From: Mesostigma viride
Taxonomy: Eukaryota; Streptophyta; Mesostigmatophyceae; Mesostigmatales; Mesostigmataceae
Length of the DNA stretch: 64,000 nt
Direction: 5' to 3'
NCBI GenBank assembly: GCA_009746045.1
Contig: RPFO01000103.1
Coordinates: 5,001-69,000, forward strand
Shown: positions 1 through 10,138 of the stretch, one piece after another
How the letters are laid out: each line of letters starts with the position of its first letter
Position numbering within the stretch: position 1 is the stretch's first letter
Translations under genes and position numbers: made by a program
The notes under the pieces: model-generated
Database searches by the model: none
Told to the model about the DNA's origin: nothing
Seen by the model: the letters and a program-made list of their open reading frames with translations, nothing else

Positions 1-581
1 GAACGAAATGCAATGTATCACGCTGAGGTCGCCATAACCTGTTTTTTTTTCCGCGCCAGTGCAAAATTCCTGCAATATGCTGCATTTTTAGCATGTCATG
101 GCAACCGTCGACGCCTTCTTGAACTTCTGGTACACATCCACCACGCAGCCCCCGAGGTTCCGCACTGCACTGCACTGCACTGCATTGCGAGTTGCGGGAC
201 CATGAATCTGGGCCGGGATTCGGGAAAACCCCTGTGGTGAAGTGTGGTGATTGGCGAAGCTCGGCCTCGGCTTCCCTGGGCACGTGCCTGGGCACGTGTA
301 CGCCCACCGGCAGCCCGCAATCGGGCAGTTGCGCAGATCTGGCATCTCATAGGCGCGCCGATGCTAGTTGGGGTCGGCCCGGCGCGGCGCTCCCCGAAAT
401 TGCCTCGGGTGGGGTTTTGCGGGGGTGTGCGGGAAAAGGTGAGCGGTTCCCCCTCGACCAATCAGGAAGAGATAACGAAGCCAAGTGAGAGAAGAGGCCG
501 TGTGCGGTGAAACGCGACCTCCACCATCACCAGACTCCATTCAACTCCCCCCCGGTTCATTCAACCTCAACAACCACAAAA
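1..581. other. psbX upstream region / probable 5' UTR
   Basis: This stretch holds no supported gene. The last part, roughly from 470, is C/A-rich and leads directly into the psbX start codon with an ACAAAA-ATG context, so it probably includes the 5' untranslated region and promoter. No clear TATA box was found. A short ACTGC repeat lies near 162-187. Confidence 0.4.
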
Positions 582-1368
582 ATGGCCGCCGCTTGCGCTG
601 CTCAGATGTCTGTTGCCGTTGTTGCCCCGGCCACCGGGTTCGTCAGCAAGGCCCAGAGCCTCCGTGGCTCTCAGCCCGCTCGCAAGGGCCTCGTTGGCAC
701 CCCATTGGGTGCGTTGCTCGTCTAGGCTGGATGCTTGGGGAATGGACCATTTATGGCAGCATGATAGGTGTTACTGAAGAGAAAATGTGTAGCTGAGTGA
801 CTGTAAGGTCTTTCCCCCGGATTTATACGTCCCGTCTTTCGTTTTTTCTTTCCCGTTTTTGACTGGGCCGTCGTCCGTTTTCCTGCGTCCGGAATGTTGC
901 TGTGTTATCCGCTTGCAGTGATGGCCAAGAAGGACTCCGTCGCCCAAAAGCGGGTGACCGTCTGCAGGTACTTGACTGGATAGCACAAGAAGTAACTTTT
1001 GCTTTTGTTTTTTTTGTTTGTTTCCACCGTAAAGCCAATCCCCCATGCGTGTCCCGCACGTTTCTTTGTACCCCCCCCCCCCCTGAAGCAACTGTTTTGG
1101 TTTCCACAAATATACCGGATTTGTCTCACGTGTCCTTGCTTCTCTATGCCTATCTCTGCTTGTTGTCTACAGCGCCGAGAAGGCCGTTGCTGCCGCCACC
1201 TCCGCTGCCCTGGTCGCCATGGCCAGCTACCCTGAGATTGCCCAGGCCGCCGAGCTTACACCATCCCTGAAGAACCTGCTGGGCTCCGTCTTTGCCGGGG
1301 GTGTTGTTCTGGCTGTCATCGTTGCTGCCGTCTCAACCGTCTCCTCCATCGACCGGGTTGAGCGTTAA
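582..1368 (+). CDS. psbX: Photosystem II reaction-centre protein X, nuclear precursor
   Basis: Small single-helix subunit of photosystem II in the thylakoid membrane, near cytochrome b559. Three exons are inferred: 582-708, 919-967 and 1173-1368, with GT-AG junctions (gtgcgt, gtactt; cttgcag, ctacag); joined they encode about 123 aa. The N-terminus (MAAACAAQMSVAVVAP) is Ala/Ser/Arg-rich like a chloroplast transit peptide. A second hydrophobic Ala-rich stretch ending PEIAQAA looks like a thylakoid-transfer signal with an AxA-type cleavage site. The mature part then starts ELTPSLKNLLGSVFAGG and runs through a hydrophobic helix to SIDRVER, matching PsbX proteins of land plants (SLKN...S..GG.V...I...V..F/ID.V.R). 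Start chosen at 582 because it heads the transit peptide; the internal ATG at 606 is less likely. AATAAA-like motifs follow near 1454 and 1503. Family assignment rests on the mature region. Confidence 0.93.
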
Positions 1369-2245
1369 ATTATCAGTCATGAAACATGCCTTTTAAGGCC
1401 TTAAAAAACATGACGAATTTTCAAATGGCCCTTAAACGACAAGGCCAATTTTAAAAATAAACGTAGCATTGATTGACTGCTATCTCGGAGCAAAGACTTG
1501 GTCTCAATAAAACCTTTCCCATACATCTTCACACGCCACATTTCCCAGTAGGCCATCCAGGCATGCATATTCCTAGGCATTTATTCTGCCTCATTTGTGC
1601 TGTCCAATCAGTTTTTAGTTTGTTCCGTGTCTGGTTCGTTACCGTATGTGCAGTTCTAGTGTCTTGTCCCTGGCCTATGTAACGTTGTCTTTCTTATTTG
1701 CTTATGTGGATGGACAGTATGTTGAGGCGCGTTATCAGATGTGTGTTGGCTATATGTGAACTATTTGTGTCGTGCCTATATGTTTAGTGCATGATTGCGC
1801 TTGAAAGAATTTTGCAGTCAATGGTGTTACACCTTCCGTTTTACATTCCCCTCTCCACCAAGTGGGTGAGAATAGTTCATGGTGGCCGTATGCAGCAAAA
1901 CTGTATGCAGCAAAAGTTGCTGTAGCTAGCCCAACCTCTGCATGTGCATGTGTATCACCATTGTTCACGATATCTCAATATTTTCTACCAGTGAGGAATT
2001 TGAAATTCTGCGGAAATCATGCAGGAGGTTTTGTGTCCAAATCCAGTATCATACCAAACAATTTCACCTGCCTGGATCCTCACGATGAGTTTGCTACTTG
2101 CCGGTTCTAGATTACGCGAGACATGCATGTTTGCTAGATTGGCTTCCGCGATTTCGCGCTTTTCCTCACACACAACTGATCTACAAGTAATGCCCTGTTC
2201 CTGGAATGTCACGTCGGTGCTATGAGTTGTCTCCATTAAATTAAA
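1369..2245. other. Intergenic, psbX 3' region
   Basis: The first ~150 bases are the AT-rich psbX 3' region, with AATAAA near 1454 and 1503 as candidate polyadenylation signals. Nothing else recognisable is seen; the short open frames here have no protein-like composition. Confidence 0.4.
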
Positions 2246-2380
2246 ATTGAATTATAACATGACTCCATTGGGAGATCATGTAGCACATATTCCTTGCTGG
2301 ATGGGTGGATTTTAAAAAAAATTAAATTATAGCATGTCTCCGTTGGGAGATCATGTAGCACATATTCCAGGTTGGATGGG
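2246..2380 (-). repeat. Two RT2-type retroelement 3' tails in tandem
   Basis: Two copies of the terminal module of the RT2 family, each on the minus strand: a 13-base lead ATATGTGCTACAT (degraded in part), a bulged hairpin (2258-2280 and 2333-2355) and an A/T tail. The hairpin has lower stem CATGA/TCATG, upper stem CTCC/GGAG and loop CAAC or CAAT. The two copies differ by changes that keep pairing or only touch the loop. Confidence 0.75.
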
Positions 2381-2828
2381 TGGTGTGGAGGAAGCCGCGT
2401 AATCGAACTAACCTAACTCTAAGCTACATCTAGTCTAGAAAAGCCTATCTACGCTACTCATCAAAACGGCTCCTCCTTTTGGGGGGAGGCGGCTTGCCCA
2501 CAGGGGCTGGCGTGTGCGCCTTGACAATCTTCTTCCACCGCGTCTTGTCCTGCATGGCAGTCCAAAGACGGGAGAGAGAGTGGATGCGGTACTCAAACTG
2601 GGCTGGGACCACTAGGTCGTCCAGCAACATCTGGGTATATAGGTCATGGCATGTTTCCCTACCTTTGTGCGCTGGTTGTCTCTTTGATGTTTCCCTACCT
2701 TTTTAGGAATGTTCTTGGGGCCAGGCCAGGTCAAAATATGCCGCCCTGGTTGGCCGAGCCGCTGGGGACCGGCCAGACCAAGGGCGGTGTCGACCTGGCT
2801 GGTGCGAGCAAGATGTCCTACAAATGGG
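2381..2828 (-). pseudogene. RT2 non-LTR element, 3' fragment (reverse-transcriptase C-terminus and 3' UTR)
   Basis: Read on the minus strand this encodes the C-terminal domain of the RT2 polyprotein, ending in a basic/Pro tail (GKPPPPKRR...FDE stop) about 60 bases before the 3' UTR. It is clearly similar to the better-preserved RT2 copy at 33.72-34.56 kb, and distantly to the RT1 C-terminus (WKK...GKRPRV). The fragment is 5'-truncated near 2828 and an internal stretch around TTTCCCTACCTTT is duplicated (2649-2702). It is continuous with the hairpin tail at 2333-2355, which links RT2 coding sequence to that tail type. No intact frame remains. Confidence 0.7.
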
Positions 2829-3389
2829 TGGATGGAGGTGGGCGAAGCCGCGTAATCGAACTAAGCTAACACTGATCAAAGTCGTTGACAATCTGGCTCC
2901 ATTTCTCAAATTCACATTGTCTCAGAGATTAATTAAGAGGTAGATTGAATTTAAATCAGCGGCATGCCTCCATCAAGATATATCAAGATATATGATTGGA
3001 GATGAGTTTCTATTGGCGTAAAAGTTTAGTATTGTACGACAAGATGTCCTTCAACGTTTTTTGACGGAAAGTACCGAAGTCGCGGAAAAGTCGTAAAATT
3101 CACGAGTCTTGTTTTGTAACGCTGTTGCTGGATTGTTAACTCTGACATTTCAGCAACCGTAGCTCGAGTGTTACGACCGGGCTCTCCCCTTATGGTCCTA
3201 GGACGTTTTGCTTGTGTGTTTTGATGAGACATACGCCTTTGAACAGCACGAAAGCTTTACCTGGGTGACTTGAAATGGCTGTGTAACTTATTGAAAAACC
3301 AATTTTTTTATTTGATACTGAAAACGAGAAAAATACGCCTTGAGCCAATCGTTGACAAGCTATCTAGTCGGGAAAATACTAACTACACT

Positions 3390-3530
3390 TCTCAGCAAAG
3401 CGCCCCTTCCGCTTGGGGGGAGGGGGCTCATTGCCCACAGGGGCCGGGCTGGCGTGTGAGCCTGCTGGACAATCTTCTGCCACCTCTTCTTGTTCCGGCT
3501 GCATAGCAGTCCAAAGAAGAGATAGGGAGT
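3390..3530 (-). pseudogene. RT2 non-LTR element, short 3' fragment
   Basis: A third piece of the RT2 C-terminal coding region (Lys/Pro-rich end, frame broken), recognisable by its GCGCC...CTTGGGGGGAGG...TTGCCCACAGGG signature shared with 2.46 and 33.78 kb. It is bounded by unrelated AT-rich DNA. Confidence 0.6.
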
Positions 3531-3706
3531 GAATTGAATTGAATTGTATTGGAACATCAAAGAGACAACATAGCTACGTTCCAAGGGAGTACGCCCCCTT
3601 CTCAAGAAGGTTCCAGCCGTGTTCAGTCCGTCTCACGTGTCGAGACTGAACAAGTCTCGAGTGGACACGTGTGTAGTACTCCTATACACACAGATCTCGA
3701 ATGATT

Positions 3707-3960
3707 TATCTAGTACCAAATCCGAATGGCTTGCATCACTCGCCGGAAAGGAGAACTTTTGCGGTTGACTGTAGGTGTCAGCTGGCGATGCCTTAGGATC
3801 AGGAGACGTCCGTCCTATAGTCAGCAAAAGTGGGTGCGAGAGATCCCCAGTTCGATTCCGGCCTGGATTCATTTGCAGATCGCGTTTTCCGCGGACCGGC
3901 ACTGAACGCAAATGGTCTTCACCTTTGCGGCGTGCCAAATCAGAAATCAGAATATGTAGC
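3707..3960 (+). repeat. tRNA-like SINE-type repeat, copy 1
   Basis: About 250 bases repeated in inverse orientation at 52.90-53.15 kb with high similarity. The centre holds an RNA polymerase III B-box-like motif (AGTTCGATTCC, near 3849) preceded by a possible A-box region, suggesting a tRNA-derived SINE. The T-arm does not pair perfectly, so it is not a functional tRNA gene. A shorter relative of the same tRNA-like core (GATGCCTT-GGATCAGGAGAC ... TTCGATCCC) lies at 57.80-57.88 kb. Confidence 0.5.
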
Positions 3961-4147
3961 ACATATCCCTGAGAAGGGGTATATGGCTACACTCTGGGCT
4001 ACTTCCTGCAAGGGTAGGATGTAAACTACACCTGCTCTAGATGCACCAAGTGCACGTGCACCACCGCGATCTCTCAGAGCGCAAAGGGGGGCTGGCACGG
4101 GGTGGAAGATCAGCATGGCTATACAGAAGCTAGGGCATGGCGTCTCA
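3957..4147 (-). repeat. ORF1-B element, 3' UTR part (split by RT1 insertion)
   Basis: Matches the 3' UTR of ORF1-B units (GATATGTGCTAC... then the TACATTC-CACCCTTGCA region and ATCATGGCTATAC). The unit runs on the minus strand. It is interrupted at 4147 by the RT1 copy and resumes at 5707. Confidence 0.65.
4137..4147. repeat. Left target-site duplication of RT1 copy 1
   Basis: ATGGCGTCTCA occurs here and again at 5696-5706, immediately flanking the retroelement. An 11-bp direct repeat fits target-primed reverse transcription. Confidence 0.8.
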
Positions 4148-5517
4148 TCCTGAACCGCCTGCGCACGGCCCTGGACGGTCACCTCAGCGAGACTCAGCAC
4201 GGCTTCCGTTCCGGTCGCAACACAGTACAGGCGCTCTTCGCTACTCGCCGACTGGTGGAGGAACTGCAACGCCTTCAGCCTGGTGAGTCACCTTTGCACC
4301 TTGTGCTGGTGGACTTCATCAAAGCCTTCGATTCGGTTTTCTGGCCTGCGCTTTGGGACATCCTCGAGTTGTTCCGGATCCCCCGCCCCCTGATTGCTGT
4401 CCTCCGCAACCTGTATGAAGGGTCCACCACTTCGGTGCGCACTTCTTACGGGACCACGCCACTATGCCCTTTACAGAGGGGTGCGTGGCAGGGCTGCGTG
4501 CTGTCGCCCTACCTGTTCATTATTGTTGTCGAATACGTAATGATTCAGGCGCGCAAGCGATTTGCCCGCATCGTGGGCAGGGAACCAGGGGTGCAGGTTG
4601 CTAACCACTACTGGCATGGCGGAGCGGAAACGGAGATTCGGCTGGCGGACATCATCTACGCAGACGACACCACCCTCTTCGAGGACACTGAGCACGTGCA
4701 GACATGGCTTGACTGCCTGGCCCTCGAGGCCCGTGCAGTGGGGCTTGAGGTCAGCAAGAAGACAGAGGCCCTGGCGGTTGGGCTCACCAACTCACCGCCG
4801 CCCCTCTATCTCCTAGACGGCTCTCGAGTCCTGTATCGGGACCGCGTTAAGCTGCTAGGCAGCCTGCTCCCCAGCTGCGAGGTTGATGTGGACCATCGCA
4901 TCTCCCTCGCCTGGAACGCTTTACGCCAGTACCGGGCCCTGTGGCGCAAGCCCCTGGGCAAGATCGAGAAACAGGACCTGTTCAAGGTCCTCGTCCTTCC
5001 TGTTCTCACGTATGGGGCCGAGACGTGGACCCTCACCGCCGACCTGGCCCGCAAGCTGGACGGCGCGGTCACCAGCATGCTGCGTTCCATTTTCAGAGTA
5101 GGATATGCTGCTCATGTCCGCAATGAGGACCTGTACCAGGGCATGCCCTATATCACCAGCACCATTAAGCAACGCCGCCTGCAGCTAGTAGGGCACCTAG
5201 CTCGCACCAACCAGGTAGACACCTCACGTGGCCCCCCCGCAGGACTGCGACCAGCCCAGCCTGACCGGCACCTCCTGACGTGGGCTGGGCCCAGTGATGT
5301 TAGACGCCGCAAGGCCCGCACCTTCAAAGAACAGCTAGTAGAGGACATGGGGGGCCTAGGCCTCTCTGTGATTTGGAAGAAGATGATGGACAAGGCCAAG
5401 TGGGCCCAGCCAGGTCATAGAGGACAACGAGCCCCCCCCAGTGGGGAAGCGCCCGCGTGTGCAATCCCGTGGGAGGCACGCCAGATAGCTCCCCTAGGGC
5501 AGCGTGCGGCTGCCTAG
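4148..5517 (+). pseudogene. RT1 reverse transcriptase, truncated copy
   Basis: Encodes most of a LINE reverse transcriptase, beginning LNRLRTALDGHLSETQHGFR (fingers motif with QHGFR). DFIKAFDSV carries the first catalytic Asp of motif A. GAWQGCVLSPYLF is the motif B region. YADD at 4657-4668 holds the two catalytic Asp of motif C, and the thumb follows. A C-terminal domain with RRLQLVGHLART and [10 protein letters not shown] follows, as in many plant and algal LINEs. The endonuclease and the first reverse-transcriptase motifs are missing by truncation. Relative to the copy at 61.6-63.2 kb, a CCAG duplication near 5408 shifts the frame, replacing the usual end (IEDNEPPPVGKRPRV) with an unrelated tail. 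Not able to act alone. Confidence 0.9.
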
Positions 5518-5650
5518 ATAGATGTTGTAGTTAGAATGCTGTTAGATAGATGTAGTATGTAGCCGATGTAGATAGATTAGACCGGTAGGACTGTTTGCAT
5601 GCACCCATCCATCCATCCATCCATCCATCCATCCATCGGGGTTAATGCTC

Positions 5651-5673
5651 CGTGACTCCCCAACGGGAGCACG
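5651..5673 (+). other. RT1 3'-terminal bulged hairpin
   Basis: Lower stem CGTG/CACG, single bulged A on the 5' side, upper stem CTCCC/GGGAG, loop CAAC; followed by GAGTC and a TAAT/TTAA tail. Candidate recognition structure for the element's reverse transcriptase. Confidence 0.7.
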
Positions 5674-5706
5674 AGTCTAATTAATTAATTAATTAATGGC
5701 GTCTCA

Positions 5707-6365
5707 GCAGAGAGTAGCTCTCTGAGTGGGCACAGCATAACTAAATAAAGCTAGGCATCATCTGGTGTGTGGCACATCAGGGGCATACATGTACATGACT
5801 AAATAATGCTCATGTGCATTGCAGATGGTATAATCCCTGTAGTAGGCGTACATGCATGTACAAGGCCACGGTACGTGGCTAGGCCTGACTATATTCTACA
5901 CTACGACTGCTGTATTCCCCTAAGCTGGGCCGTCTGGAGTCGCTGGGGCCGCGTGCCAGGGCTTGTGGCTGACGTAGATGGCCGCCCCCTTCCAGTACAC
6001 CGGCTTCCCCGCCGCCGGTGATCTGCCGGAGCTGGAGGTAGGTCGGCCATAGCTCCCGTCGCCGTTGTATGCTGCGCCAGGGTCAAGTCGTCGTCAAGGG
6101 TGAAGTGAGTCTTCTCGAGCCGCTTGCGGCGTCTGAGAAAGGAAACTGCTTGCTGAAGAGTCTTGTCCGCCGGGTTCTTAAAGGTGAGAAGAACCGGGGG
6201 CGCCCCTGCCTTACCCCGCGATGAGCCGGTGAAGTTGGTGGGCGACCGGCCAGCCTGATCTCACCAAGAAGGCCCACGCGACCAAGGATTTCTCTCGCAA
6301 ACGCCTGTGCAAGCTTCTCGGAATTCTCACCTTCCGCCATGTCCAAAATTCTTGACGATGACGTT
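5707..6365 (-). pseudogene. ORF1-B element, 3' UTR and ORF1 C-terminal fragment
   Basis: Continuation of the unit split by RT1 copy 1. On the minus strand it encodes the C-terminal half of an L1-type ORF1 protein: EGENSEKLAQAFAREILGR..., then a broken stretch, a basic RRxRL segment and a region equivalent to LxLAQQQ...ELWPTYLQLRQ. Several frameshifts are present compared with the copies at 35.1 and 54.4 kb. 5' end lost near 6365. Confidence 0.7.
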
Positions 6366-6374
6366 ACAGGGAGT

Positions 6375-7010
6375 ACGTGAATGCGGTGTTCAAACTGATC
6401 GAGCTGGGACCACTAGGTCGGCCAGCAACATCTGGATGTAGTTCAGTGGCAGGTTTAATACGCAGCTTTCTAGGAACTTCAGAAGTGTCCTAATGGGGCC
6501 AGGCCAGGTCAGGATGTGCCGGCCTGGTTGGCCAAGCCGCTGGGGGATGGCCAGACCAAGGGCGGTATCTACCTGGCTGGTGCGATCAAGATGTCCTACA
6601 AACGCTATCCTACGCTGCCTCAAATCTCATCCGAAATGCGAGGCATACCCTGATACAAAGACTCTAATAATGACCTACGCGTGGAAAACCCTACATTCAG
6701 GACCTCTCGGAGCATCCTGTAAACCGTGCCGTCTAGCTTGGCGGCCAGTGTGCCCGTGAGTGTTGATGCCTCGGGGCCAATGTAAGCACCGCCGTGAGGA
6801 CGAGGACCTTGAAGAGCACTGCTCTTCAGTGGACTTGCGGTGCTCGGGCAGGCCCTTCGAGCGCGCCAGTAGGTGCCCCATGTTGAGCGAACGAAGCCTA
6901 GCCGGCCCAGGCCAGGCCGATGCAGATTTCCACATCGTCGGCGGTGTCGGGGCCGGAGCATGCTCCCCAACAGTTTGAACCGATCACGGAACCACTGGCC
7001 TCCGTCCCGT
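6375..7010 (-). pseudogene. RT2 non-LTR element, C-terminal coding fragment
   Basis: On the minus strand this shows LAAKLDGTVYRMLREVLNVGF and ESLYQGMPRISDEI, then RQRRIAFVGHLDRTSQVDTA and HILTWPGP. These align with the RT1 C-terminal half (LARKLDGAVTSMLRSIFRVGY, DLYQGMPYIT, RRLQLVGHLARTNQVDTS, HLLTWAGP). The family is therefore related to RT1 but distinct. Multiple frame changes; no catalytic YADD in the fragment. Confidence 0.75.
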
Positions 7011-7117
7011 CTAGCAGCCGCGGCAGCGGCGGGCGACTGTCTCTATTTCCAACTTCTTACTAATATGAACTCCTTACGCTGTGTCCAGAAATTTCTATTT
7101 CTCACCATATCTAGTTG

Positions 7118-7215
7118 TCAACGACTCGAAAACGCGGACAAGATAACGGCGCAGGCTCGAGCTACCATTGTCCGGATTCTCCCGGTTTCTGGCCTGCGCT
7201 GGTTGTCTCGTTGAT
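7118..7215. repeat. Interspersed repeat 'R' core, copy 1
   Basis: About 95 bases running from ACGACTCGAAAACGCGGACA to CTGCGCTGGTTGTCTC. Copies or pieces recur at 7515-7560, 7840-7945, 8205-8295, 22537-22557, 24948-24985 and 57640-57737. Coding potential is not evident. Confidence 0.65.
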
Positions 7216-7446
7216 ATCTAGTTGTCTCTTTGCAGCCATGATATTCATGTTTTCTATTTTCCTGTTCACCCGGCCAGCCTGCCTCCCTGCATGTAAAGTG
7301 AAGCAACTAAAGTTGTCTCACTTAAAAATACCTGTGGCCTGCCTCTCAAGGCAACGAGCGAAAGGGGGTCTCCCATGCCCCGGCCCTTCTTGCTGTGCAT
7401 CAAACAGGGATGAAAGGTCACTCAAAAAGTTGAAGTACCCCGTGAC

Positions 7447-7482
7447 TCTCCCATTAATTAATTAGTTAATTAGACTCGTGCT
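7447..7482 (-). repeat. Degraded RT1/ORF1-C type tail
   Basis: A TTAA-type tail plus GACTCGTGCTCCCGTTGGGG, i.e. the 3' end module on the minus strand. The lower stem of the hairpin is lost. Confidence 0.55.
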
Positions 7483-7629
7483 CCCGTTGGGGACTCTCCC
7501 ATGATGGAGGCATTAGATCAAGGAGACAACCAGCGCAGGCCAGAAATCGGGATAGAATAGATATAGAATCGAACCGGTAGATCGAATTGCCTTGTCCATC
7601 CATCCATCAAAATAAAACTAAATTGTAAC

Positions 7630-7945
7630 ATATTTCCTCGTAAATGGTGGAAGAGCGATCGCAGCAATGGTGCTCACCACTAGACACTCCCGGCCAGTTA
7701 GGCTCGAAACACACGCCCTGATCAAGCATGTTGTTTCCGGCCCCACCGTCTAGGTCATCTAGTCGCTCTACACGTAAGCCAGCCATAATTTCAATGCACA
7801 AGGATACACATTTCCATCACCATTCATCTTCATCATCCTGAACGACTCGAACACGCGGACAAGATAACGGCAGGCTCGAGCTACCATGCATGGTCCGGAT
7901 TCTCCCGATTTCTGGCCTGCGCTGGTTGTCTCCTTGATATTTCCG
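7630..7945. repeat. Long copy of repeat 'R'
   Basis: Contains the R core plus about 200 further bases upstream. The CACTA transposon at 55.7-58.8 kb carries the same material in rearranged form: 56735-56855 matches 7632-7735 inverted, and 57510-57737 matches 7715-7940 directly. An element whose ends lie nearby is likely, but no terminal repeats were defined. Confidence 0.6.
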
Positions 7946-8159
7946 TTGGGAGTACATGTAGTGCAGATCAGAACATGTAGTGCAGAGCTTGGCTAAATTC
8001 TTAATGCATCATCCGTACATATGCTCCCCACGGAGCTATGATTAAATTAATCATCCGTACGTGGAGAGTCCCATTCTAGGCGCACATGCGCATAGGAAGC
8101 ATTATTTAGCCATCTACATGCATGTGATCAGAATCTACATGCATGTGTGCCTAAGATGT

Positions 8160-8300
8160 GCCACACACCATCATCTTTTCATCTCCATTCATATTCATCA
8201 TCCTGAACGACTCGAAAACGCGGAAAAGATAACGCGGTAGGCTCGAGCTACCATGGTCCGGATTCTCCCGATGTCTGGCCTGCTCTGGTTGTACGAAGTG
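8160..8300. repeat. Interspersed repeat 'R', copy 3
   Basis: Repeats the CATTCATATTCATCATCCTG... lead and the R core found at 7810-7930, with small differences (GCGGAAAAGATAACGCGG). The two neighbouring copies are in the same orientation. Confidence 0.6.
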
Positions 8301-8806
8301 AGACAACTATGCATCTCCTTGTACGGTTCACGAACACAAAAGGGGCTGTGGTGGATGGAACGAGATAGCATGGGGAGGGGGAAAAAAAAAAAGAAGGCAA
8401 AGGGTTTATATAATGTGAAAATTCAAAGACTTGTTTATATTTACAGGTATCCACTAGCAAAAAAGCTGGCTGATGACAACTGCATTTCTCGATCGGTTTC
8501 AAGAGTTGTTCAACCAGTGCCTTGAAAGCATGGCAACCGAACTGTGGTGCCAATGATATCTAAGCACGCAAATTCCATCCTCCGCAGGGTGTGGCGAACA
8601 AATGGTAGCGACTATTCCCAGCCCAGATGATATTGATGACAAAAGTAACCTTCCAAGCTCCCAGCCACGGTGCACATCAGGTTACAACAAACATCACCAG
8701 GCTCCTGGAGGCAGAAGCTGGCTAAAGAGCCAGGCGGCAGCTATAAGATGCCATGGCATGCCTTTGCGCATGACACGCAAGTACTTACTTACTTACTTAA
8801 GATGCC

Positions 8807-9427
8807 ATGGCCAACTGGCGTGCCTTCAACCCTTCCCTCTGCGCAACATGTTCCAGCATGTCACGCGTACAAGGTACCCGCCTTGCCAAGACCGACGCCG
8901 ACCGAGCATTTTTGAGGGGGGAAGTACTGTCAATTCAAGGCACTTCAAACCCCAACATGCTTCTACTGACACCCGAACAGATCCCCAGACCTTTCCACCA
9001 TGTCCCGGTCGTTATCGCCCTCACCCTGGAAGGATCCCATGTCAATCCCCGACATCCGCCGCCGCTTCCCGCCAAAACATGCCTCTCGTGCAAGGGACTG
9101 CTTGTCTCACACACAAAAAACAGACAGCCATGTGGCATGTGCGCCGCCCAGCGTGGTGCAAACAATCTACGTGGCCTGCTCCTGCGTGGCCGCATCGAGT
9201 GTGACACGACCGACACTGCTGCCGTGCCTGGCTACTACTCAGCCATGTACCGGGCAGCAGCTGCTGCCACCGCCGCCGCTGAATACAAACGCATCTGGTG
9301 CTGCCGAGCCCAGACGAGCGCCGCCAGTTGGCACGCTTCCATTGGATGCCAACAGCTGCCTTGCTGCAGCGTCACACATATGTCATGCGCCTCATGCGGG
9401 CTTGGGATGGTAAGAGCAGAGCTTTAA
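8807..9427 (+). CDS. Unrecognised Cys-rich open frame, doubtful gene
   Basis: Not recognised. The frame from the ATG at 8807 is open for 206 codons. Its composition looks more protein-like than the overlapping frames: Cys pairs CATC, CLSCKG, CGMC and CSCASCG-like clusters are spaced as in small zinc-binding modules, and there is an Ala-rich stretch (AAAAATAAAEYKR). A second frame continues it from about 9298 (ERRQLARFHWMPTAALLQ), suggesting a frameshift. It could be a relic of a transposon or captured gene rather than a working gene. No promoter or intron evidence. Confidence 0.25.
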   Translation: MANWRAFNPSLCATCSSMSRVQGTRLAKTDADRAFLRGEVLSIQGTSNPNMLLLTPEQIPRPFHHVPVVIALTLEGSHVNPRHPPPLPAKTCLSCKGLLVSHTKNRQPCGMCAAQRGANNLRGLLLRGRIECDTTDTAAVPGYYSAMYRAAAAATAAAEYKRIWCCRAQTSAASWHASIGCQQLPCCSVTHMSCASCGLGMVRAEL

Positions 9428-9429
9428 CC

Positions 9430-10138
9430 GTGTGGGACACGTTGCCTTTGCGAGGAATAGAAGCCCACCACAGGACTACACCGCAACTGATGATATGTGG
9501 CACATGATGGTCATGTGGCATGTGATTATTCTGATAACATGGCCGGGGGGTATCCAAGCCAACACGCACAATGTCGTTGTTTTGCACATGTGACGTCGGT
9601 TCGTCAGACAAGAAATCAGATCCGGATTGACTGGATCATTACTGCCAGAGGGCAACAGCCAGTGGGCTATCGGGAGGGACCCCCCCTCCTGAGCAGACAA
9701 ACGGGATGAAGACAGCTCCGTCAAGCCAAGGCAGGGCGCACCACACATGTCCCCTTCCTGAGGGAACCCAAGTATACACCGCGGCAGAAACCCTGCGAGC
9801 CCCACGCCGAGGGCAAGACCAGTATTCTTTCCCAAGGGTGGACTGGACGAGCGGTAGCTCCCAAATAGACGCGCGTGCCCTCCCCAAATGGCTTTGCAGG
9901 CGCCCGATGAACTCCCAAGGCAAGCGCTCCACCATCCAAGTACCTTGACTCGAACCAAGCAGACTTTCAAGCAGATTCTCATTACGTCCCCATGGCCACG
10001 GCGACTCCGGCACAACAATATGCACAGCGCGGCCAGTGAACAGCACGGCCAGTGCACAGCGCGGCCAGTGAGCAGCGCGGCCAGTGAACAGTACGGCCAG
10101 TACCATGACAAGACTCCCATCTCTAGTCACATTTTCAG
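9430..10138. other. Region downstream of the CCCH gene
   Basis: No supported gene. At 10027-10105 a short tandem repeat of GGCCAGTG(A/C)(A/G)CAGC-type units lies just past the CCCH gene's stop codon, probably in its 3' UTR. Confidence 0.4.

Larger units (their letters stand above)
4148..5695 (+). mobile_element. RT1 non-LTR retrotransposon, copy 1, 5'-truncated
   Basis: Insertion bounded by 11-bp target duplications (4137-4147, 5696-5706). It starts inside the reverse-transcriptase domain and runs through the stop codon, a 3' UTR, a (CCAT)n stretch (about 5602-5637), a bulged hairpin (5651-5673) and a TTAA-type tail. It landed in an older ORF1-B unit of opposite orientation. Loss of the 5' half is typical of incomplete reverse transcription. 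Confidence 0.85.

Noticed and set aside
3775-3870. Functional tRNA gene
   Set aside because: B-box-like motif is present, but the T-arm pairs poorly and no full cloverleaf could be drawn; the sequence recurs as part of a ~250-base repeat.
4148-5517. Intact, active LINE
   Set aside because: 5'-truncated within the reverse transcriptase, lacks the endonuclease and carries a 4-base frameshifting duplication near the end.
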